Below, one piece after another: positions 58,180 to 64,000 of a stretch of DNA of 64,000 nucleotides. Position 1 is the first letter of the stretch. The number at the start of each line of letters is the position of its first letter. The DNA is from Microvelia longipes. Lineage: Eukaryota > Arthropoda > Insecta > Hemiptera > Veliidae. The notes under the pieces are model-generated. The model saw only the letters and a program-made list of their open reading frames with translations. It searched no databases and was not told the DNA's origin. A program made the position numbers and the translations under genes. The stretch is taken from the NCBI GenBank assembly GCA_018340805.1, contig JACMZG010001870.1, positions 18,392,630 through 18,456,629 on the forward strand. The letters run 5' to 3'.

Positions 58180-58673
58180 TTAATGTAATCAAAAGTAGTA
58201 ATTAATGTGTACTTATAAATATTTTTAAAAAATACTTTGTTAATTTAATACATCCAACTAATATTTGTTGCACCCCCACCCTTGTCAACAATTTTCACAC
58301 TTGTGTATATCCCCCACACTTTTAAGATACAACCCCCCCTCCCTCGGGGAATAACCTCTAAAATAAACCTTGATTGGAGTAGCCAAGGCGCAAAGTTCCG
58401 TGGACGCAAAACGGTCAGGGGCCGAAGGTCCCCGTTTATTTGAATTTTATTGGGTTCATTTTTTAGTGCAAACACTAACTTATAATTTTATTCTGATGGC
58501 ACTCTTCTGCATTGATTGAGTAAGACCTATTCCTATTTAAAGCCATAGAACTGTTTAACTTAAACTCATATATACATTATAGAAACTTAAGACATTTTCT
58601 GTAATGTAGCCCTTTGCCAATGCAAGATTATATCAATACAAATAATGGCATACATGGTTTGTTTGGTGCATAA

Positions 58674-59400
58674 TAAAAAATCGGGTACGGGGAACATCGG
58701 ATTCACTATGCTCATCCTGCCTGCTTCGGACTCGTTTCGCTCGTCCTCAGAAATATAGTTCGCCAAATTTGTACTGCAACATGCCTTTGGACTCGCTTCG
58801 CTCCTCCTCTAATAGTAAATGCATCCGTATCATTCTCAGCGGTCACCCATACAGCACTGACCACGCTCAATGCTCCTTAATTTTTATGATCCAATAAAAA
58901 ATCATCACATACTTTTCGTATTGAAACAAAACTTAGTGTACTTACTTATTATGTGATAATATACACTTTTACTAAATTTGGACCATTCAATAATCAATAA
59001 AGTCATTCAATAAAAATTGAATTAACGCTAATAATAAAATGAAACTTAACACATATGTTAGACTTATACATAGTCACATGCGTGCCAAATCTTAATCCGA
59101 TCACATAATTTTTCCACTTTTTATGGTTTCTTGAAATTTTCTGAGTCATTATTGCGGGCTAATGACGTCATAAAAAATATTTTCTGAATGGCACAAATAC
59201 AGCGGTAGACTGATTTTGTTCAAAATTTCAACTCTCTAGCATAAATACACTGGGCGCTACGACACACACACACATACAGACTGACAACTTTGCGGAAACC
59301 ACTCAAGAGGCCACTCAATAATTACGGTTTCATCCCGATTTCGGAATTTTTAGCAATTACAATACTTTTCCTGTATACCTACGGTATAAATGAGGAAAAG
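58674..59400 (+). repeat. Family A dispersed repeat, full-length copy (~727 bp)
   Basis: Start TAAAAAATCGGGTACGGGG. Then, in order: CGGACTCGTTTCGCTCGTCC; TTTGGACTCGCTTCGCTCC; GGTCACCCATACAGCACTGA; TTGAAACAAAACTTAGTGTA; ACACATATGTTAGACTTA; GTGCCAAATCTTAATCCGAT; TAATGACGTCATAAA; a (CA)n block; and the end ACTTTTCCTGTATACC-TAC-GGTATAAATGAGGAAAAG, an imperfect hairpin. It is collinear with 19325-20067. It has no open frame. The class is unknown; the end hairpin is suggestive but lacks a standard Helitron CTRR end. Confidence 0.8.
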
Positions 59401-60238
59401 TAAAAATAAAATAAATAATTATACTAGCTCTAATTAACCCGTAAAATTCTGCTTGTATTTAAAACATTTATTGCTTTGTTAAACGATTAGATCATAAAAA
59501 AAATTAAATTTTAAGAATATTAATCACACAGGTATTTAAAAAGTCATAGCTAAAGGTAATCCGTAAAAACAAAAAATACAAGATACATAAACAGAACAGG
59601 GCTGAAAAATTGACAGCATTCTTAAGTAGTGTCCATAATAATAATATCTTTATTTCTAATTAGTATTATAGAAAGTAGAATTTTTCAAGTAAAATTATGT
59701 TTAATAATAATTAGAATCTCTTTAATGAAAAGGATAAATTTCTATTGAGAACAAAATTATAATAAATGAGTCATTTTATTTTCCTAAGAATAAGTCCATA
59801 AGTTCCAAGAAACTTACTTTCTATATATAGGAGTTTATCGATCTCTTAGAATTAAACATTAGTCAGCTGGGTATAGCAGTAACCAGTCATCGGGATACAA
59901 GGGAAGGGATCTTCCCTCGTGACTCATTCTCGTCTAGAGATACCGGGGAGTACCAAAAACAATTTTATTTCCAAGGTCAGTTTACACATATTAGCAATCT
60001 AAGTTTTTGTATTAATTTAAATTCCTAAGCTAACTGTCACAACTTATGATTCAAAATCAATCCATTCATAATTGTGTCTTTTCACAGATCTTCAAGCTTT
60101 TTCTACCGCCTGACTTTAATAAGCTGGCATTTGGAACCATACCTTCCATTTAAGTTCTTACGAGTTTTAAAATCTCTAAAATTTTTTCAAACGTTAAAGA
60201 CATGGGCGAAGCCAGGGTTGCCTTTAGGGGGGGGGATC

Positions 60239-60240
<2 letters not shown>
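59401..60240. other. AT-rich stretch, no gene seen
   Basis: GGGCGAAGCCAGGGTTGCC before a G9 run at 60206-60237 resembles the ends of some dispersed DNA elements. No partner end was proven. Confidence 0.4.
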
Positions 60241-60314
<74 letters not shown>

Positions 60315-60350
60315 AGTATGTATGTATGAATGTATGTATGTATGTACGTA
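60241..60350. repeat. Compound (TA)n-(TATG)n microsatellite
   Basis: TA dinucleotides to ~60311, then GTATGTATGTATGAATG-type tetranucleotides. The plus-strand 130-codon frame across it is not a gene. Confidence 0.95.
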
Positions 60351-60829
60351 TTAAAATAAGGTTTATGTTTTATTTAAAAAACAAAGCACTTAAAGTACAA
60401 ATCAAAACTAGGTTTATTCAAATAGACTTAAAGAATAAAGCAAAATACCAATTATTTTTTAACTGAACTGAACTAAATATGGCGAACATTATAGTTTTTA
60501 TTTTAATAATAATATCACCAAAAAGTTAATATGTCGAACTACTTTGTAATAAAACAAATTTAAATTTTTAAGGCAGAAAAATTAATTAAATATTTCTATA
60601 AAGTTAAGATTTAAATTAATTTTACAAAGTTATTTTTAAAAAAATTCTTTGCTTGAACCATAGTTTTTATATAATTTTTGCAACAACCCTGCTCGGCTAG
60701 GGGGGGGGGTTCTCAAACGCTGAATGAAACAATAAACCTCAATTGATACAAAGTGTCAATCTCTAAACGTGAAATACTAATTTTCAGCCCATAATGCTCA
60801 GGATAACATAGGTTTCACTATATCACAAC
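60351..60829. other. AT-rich stretch, no gene seen
   Basis: Apart from a G10 run at about 60701-60710, nothing was recognised. Confidence 0.45.
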
Positions 60830-60842
60830 TAGTTTTATACTA
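60830..60842. repeat. Target-site duplication (13 bp), first copy
   Basis: TAGTTTTATACTA, repeated exactly at 61301-61313 on the other side of the LINE fragment. Confidence 0.85.
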
Positions 60843-61300
60843 GTAGTAGTAGTAGTAATAGGGTGGCGAGGCAAAGCCAGGCAAATAGGCCACGTTGTTG
60901 GGCCCTTCTTGCCAGCCCCGATTCCTTAGTCTACACCACCTCTACCAAGAATTTCTTGGAAAGGTTGATATATTGTAGGATATCTCTCCAACTAAGAGAA
61001 GAAAGTTCCTCTTCATACAAGAGGCCTACGCCAAATATGCAGGTACGAAGAGTAGTATAGGCCTCACACTCTGCAAGTAGGTGAAAGGCTGTCTCCTCAT
61101 AATGCCCACACATGGGGCAGTTAGCCTCTGAGATTATGCCTAAAGTATTAAGATGATTATTTAATCTACAGTGACCGGTCAGAACACTAACTAGGTTCCT
61201 AAGGCAAGGCTTGCTAAGGTTAATTAGAAAATTTGTACTTTTTACAATTGGCCCAGTAATGAACATTTTTGCTTGTCTGCAACCAGCAAAGGCATGCCGG
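60843..61300 (-). mobile_element. 5'-truncated non-LTR retrotransposon (458 bp)
   Basis: Flanked by a perfect 13 bp duplication. On the minus strand it starts inside ORF2 at 61300 and runs through the last ~123 codons. A ~75 bp 3' UTR follows, then a (CTA)n tail at ~60843-60857. Target duplication, 5' truncation and a simple-repeat tail are the marks of target-primed insertion. Its protein differs clearly from the 35.1 kb LINE, so two LINE families have been active here. Confidence 0.9.
60931..61299 (-). pseudogene. C-terminal end of a non-LTR ORF2, open frame
   Basis: Begins at the truncation with RHAFAGCRQAKMFITGP and continues intact to a stop at 60931. It has the LTGHCRLNNHLNTLG block and a zinc element, CPMCGHYEETAFHLLAEC (C-x2-C-x8-H-x4-C), shared by Jockey/R1/I-type LINEs. 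This domain lies C-terminal to the reverse transcriptase and is thought to help bind element RNA or target DNA. The RT and endonuclease are absent. No frameshift or stop interrupts the ~123 codons, in contrast to the other retrotransposon remnants here. Confidence 0.88.
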
Positions 61301-61313
61301 TAGTTTTATACTA
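61301..61313. repeat. Target-site duplication (13 bp), second copy
   Basis: TAGTTTTATACTA, directly beyond the 5' truncation point of the LINE. Confidence 0.85.
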
Positions 61314-61389
61314 TTAGTTTTCCCTATATAAAGGGGCAAAAAAAGAGCGCCCCAAATATTTTTGTCTTTACATTTATACATTTAAATAC

Positions 61390-61640
61390 AACTTGGAGAG
61401 GACGCGAAGCCTATTGAAAATCTGGTAGTCGTGACGGCATTAACTACGTTTTCTGAGTCAGCAAATTTTTAAAAAATCTTTTAAGTAGGAGGTCAATACA
61501 TTTTTAATCGTGAAAATGTTTCCCTATCTTTTATGGGTCCACATGTTCACTTAAAGTAACCGAAAAGTCTAAAAAACCAAGGTTAATAAGTTGAAATACG
61601 GTCGCGAAACAACAAATTTCGATTAAGGCATCGTTTTCGA
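61390..61640 (-). repeat. Family B fragment, inverted and decayed
   Basis: On the minus strand a tandem-unit relative (GACTTTTCGGTTACTTTAAG) is followed by GCTGACTCAGAAAACGTAG, TTAATGCCGTCACG and GGCTTCGCGTCCTC. This is the family B order of tandem unit, then GACGTCAC module. Confidence 0.6.
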
Positions 61641-62089
61641 TGTTTTGAAGGAAATTACATAAAACATTTTCAAGATTATCAAAAACTGAGCTCTGTATGC
61701 GTGCCCAAAATGTTGTATAGAACTAATTAAGCAATTTCAAGAGGAGGTTTCAATGAGGTTACACAGAGCCGCCCCTGAGAGCCCCAAAATAATATTTCAG
61801 GCATCCCAATGTATATATTAAGATAGGCTATGCCCCCTCTAATACATATCTCTATGGTTAAATACATGGCAAAATGTCATGTATTAAAAATAATAATGAA
61901 ATTGCAAACAACAAACAAGGGTCTTTTTCTGAGCGGACCGACGTCATATAGTGATGAATATTAAAATAGTAAAGAATGTAAAAATAATATGAAAACTATT
62001 TAAAAGACTTTAGTAAAAGTAAGTGTCTTTTTAACAATATATATTCGCTAAAAGGAGCATTATTAAGTAAAAATTGCTTGAGGGGTCGG
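61641..62089. other. No gene seen; possible second hAT-like end
   Basis: Near 61768-61795, CAGAGCCGCCCCTGAGAGCC resembles a hAT-like end (CAGGGGCGGCTCTG on the complement), but no paired end or duplication is evident. Confidence 0.3.
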
Positions 62090-62152
62090 GGTCACTCGAC
62101 TCTCTAGCATAGGAGTATAAGGAGTCACAAAACAAAAATGTGGGAACCCCTG
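62090..62152 (-). repeat. hAT-like terminus (one end)
   Basis: From 62152 on the minus strand: CAGGGGTTCCCACATTTTTG, then TTTTGTGACTCC, a classic hAT terminal-repeat form. The opposite end was not identified. GCCTAGAG follows on the outer side and could be half of an 8 bp duplication. Confidence 0.45.
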
Positions 62153-63351
62153 GCCTAGAGTCTAGAAGGGTTATCTTATATTACTAAAAAACTTACAAGA
62201 AATTACGGTTTAAAAGGTAGAGAATAAGGTATCGCAAGTGCTGTTGTGAAGTAGTTTCTAAAATGTTTTTCTTTGAGACTACTACTATAGTATTAATCTC
62301 TTAGTTTGAAACTTGAAACTAACTGAAATGGTGGATAAGAATACTGTTCGAAGTGCATCCTAATTGATAATTTAGGCAAAACTTCAGTTGTTTAACTATA
62401 TTAAACCGTAAACTTGACTGTAAAAAGTGAACTTACGAACAATATAAAAACGAGTAAATTTTGTTATAAAATTTGACTTACGAATAAGCCCGGACATAAA
62501 TAAGTTATATTTTTCAACTCTTATAATTGTTATTAACATTCATTAACTAACTCATTGTAAAATGCAATTAAAATTATCACTTTAATAAAGATTTAAACGA
62601 AAAAATGCTAAGCACTGAACATGAACATGACAAACAAGAAATTATCAGAGTAGCCAACTTCAAAATTACTAAAAACTTGCATAGATCTTTTTCTAGAAGT
62701 TTACACGATTACTATTAATTTATGTTTTCGCGGTTAGTTTGACCTTTGTTGATCTTTCTGATACGCAAATTACTTTGCCTAAAAATAAAACTAATTCTTG
62801 GGGTTAAGCATTTTATTAATTAATAGAACCGTATAGGTTATGATTTTCTCACATACTTCTAATAGGATAATAATTAGAAAAGCTTTCTAATAATTATAAT
62901 ATAAAATTAAGAAAGATGTGTTTTCCGGACATTTTTGCTTCAAACCATAATGTGGGAAATAATTATAAATTAAAATAGAGTTTACAATATATATATTATA
63001 TACCCCATATTTTACGGGATTTGGTCCGCTTTTTCGGATCGTAATGAGACTTTTAAATCAATCATGTAAAAGAACAAACACCTTTTTTGTGAAATATTAA
63101 TGACGTCATTAACCAATAATGTAACAGCATATATGATGAAAATTAACTAAAAATCAAAACCTTATGTACTTTTATATAAAATAAACAAAATTGCTAACTC
63201 AAAAAAATTATCGGCATTAGTTTTATCGTTTGATACATATAATTTTATGTAAAAAATCACGTTTTTACTAATAAATTTGAAAATTTGCTAATATTGTGGC
63301 AGTATGCCATTTACAAGGACTAGTAATACGAAAACCTAATACAGGACAACA
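62153..63351. other. AT-rich stretch, no gene seen
   Basis: A TTAATGACGTCATTAACC string at 63101-63118 resembles the GACGTCA block of families A and B. Otherwise nothing was recognised. Confidence 0.45.
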
Positions 63352-63420
63352 ACTATGGCTGCAAAGCAGCCCCCAGCGCCGACACCATATAGCAGCCAAG
63401 GGATCCTTGCCTTTAAGTAG
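63352..63420 (+). other. Short GC-richer ORF (weak candidate)
   Basis: A 22-codon frame beginning ATGGCTGCAAAGCAG and ending CTTTAAGTAG, proline-rich (MAAKQPPAPTPYSS). It stands out in base composition from its AT-rich flanks. Too short to claim; it could be a first exon, a repeat fragment or chance. Confidence 0.12.
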
Positions 63421-63448
63421 AACTGAATTACGTTTATTTTAGACCACA

Positions 63449-63545
63449 GAACTTTTCCTTCCTTACAAGATGTAGATTTGCTATGCTCATCCTCACTACT
63501 TTGGACTAGCTTTACACGTATTCAGAATACAGTAGTTGTCCTGAC
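63449..63545 (+). repeat. Family A fragment, decayed
   Basis: GAACTTTTCCTTCCTTACAAG, TTGCTATGCTCATCCTCACT, ACTTTGGACTAGC and TCAGAATACAGTAGTTGTCC follow the family A 5' part with many changes. Confidence 0.5.
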
Positions 63546-64000
63546 CATGTGTGATGCCGGACAAGTATCCAAACAAAACTATAATCAAAATAAAACTATT
63601 CAAGAAAGGGGACATCTGTAACAACTCTATATATTTTACAGTAGGAAGTAAAGCATTGAAATGTAAAATTGTTGCACTAAAAAATTAAGTAAAACAATAA
63701 TGAAGTAAACAGACAAACATGGATCTTGATAGTTAAGTTTAAATATCAAATTGAATGTAATTAAAAGTTAATGTTAATTAAAACAAATATATACCTGGAT
63801 TCATCTGAAGGTAAGAAAGTAAGTCTATAAATAACTTCATGGTTGTAATTAGCAGAAGATAAAAGGTAAAAAAAGGGTAAAAACTTTTACAAGACTTATT
63901 TATTTCTTAAAATCATATTTTAATTTAATTTACTTACACACTTAATTGACATACTGTCTCTAATCAAAGCTTTGTCAAGCTAACCAAAGTTTTCACGCTG
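63546..64000. other. AT-rich stretch, no gene seen
   Basis: No gene, RNA or repeat recognised up to the window end. Confidence 0.5.

Overview
The window is intergenic or intronic DNA from an AT-rich animal genome. The metazoan non-LTR and Ty3/gypsy elements and the MITE-rich landscape suggest an arthropod, perhaps an insect; I cannot name the species. I found no host protein-coding gene, rRNA or convincing intact tRNA gene. Every coding stretch that carries recognisable motifs belongs to a retrotransposon. Three short exon-like patches (575-708, 989-1147, 63352-63420) are listed only as weak candidates.

Layout. From 1 to 9.8 kb there is AT-rich DNA with two long (TA)n tracts, a tRNA-like SINE copy, one copy of a ~750 bp dispersed repeat ('family A') and a 140 bp tandem duplication. 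From 9.79 to 16.56 kb lies a minisatellite of 72 bp units, each made of three diverged 24 bp monomers. A 4,564 bp Ty3/gypsy LTR retrotransposon (10288-14851, minus strand) sits inside it, with 209 bp LTRs and a 5 bp target duplication (ACATG). From 17 to 27 kb there are family A copies, a TA-flanked MITE (21477-21895), a MITE with an 8 bp target duplication (22447-22992) and an inverted-repeat element (25463-26124). From 28 to 36 kb there are a captured reverse-transcriptase fragment inside a family A copy and a 5'-truncated non-LTR element with a 16 bp target duplication and a snap-back 5' junction (35115-35930). From 38 to 40 kb is the best copy of a composite repeat ('family B'): long foldback arms, about three ~150 bp tandem units, a GACGTCAC module, a (TA)n tract, and a tRNA-like module ending in a hairpin. 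Fragments of family B in the same module order recur at 3.4, 17.6, 22.1, 23.7, 29.6, 55.2-55.9 and 61.4 kb. From 40 to 64 kb there are two SINE-like copies, decayed foldback copies, several hairpin-forming elements (43.5, 56 and 58 kb), more (TA)n tracts, a full-length family A copy (58674-59400) and a second 5'-truncated non-LTR insertion with a 13 bp target duplication (60843-61300).

How the parts relate. The elements are strongly nested: an LTR element in a satellite, an RT fragment in family A, and family B copies carrying foldback arms, internal tandem repeats and microsatellites. Several long (TA)n tracts sit at element edges, which suggests they were seeded by element ends or TA target sites. 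The frame breaks I could localise in the retrotransposons, the differences between the two LTRs, and many differences between minisatellite units are small indels at short homopolymers. The LTR element may therefore be younger or more intact than the raw sequence suggests, or the assembly may keep long-read indel errors.
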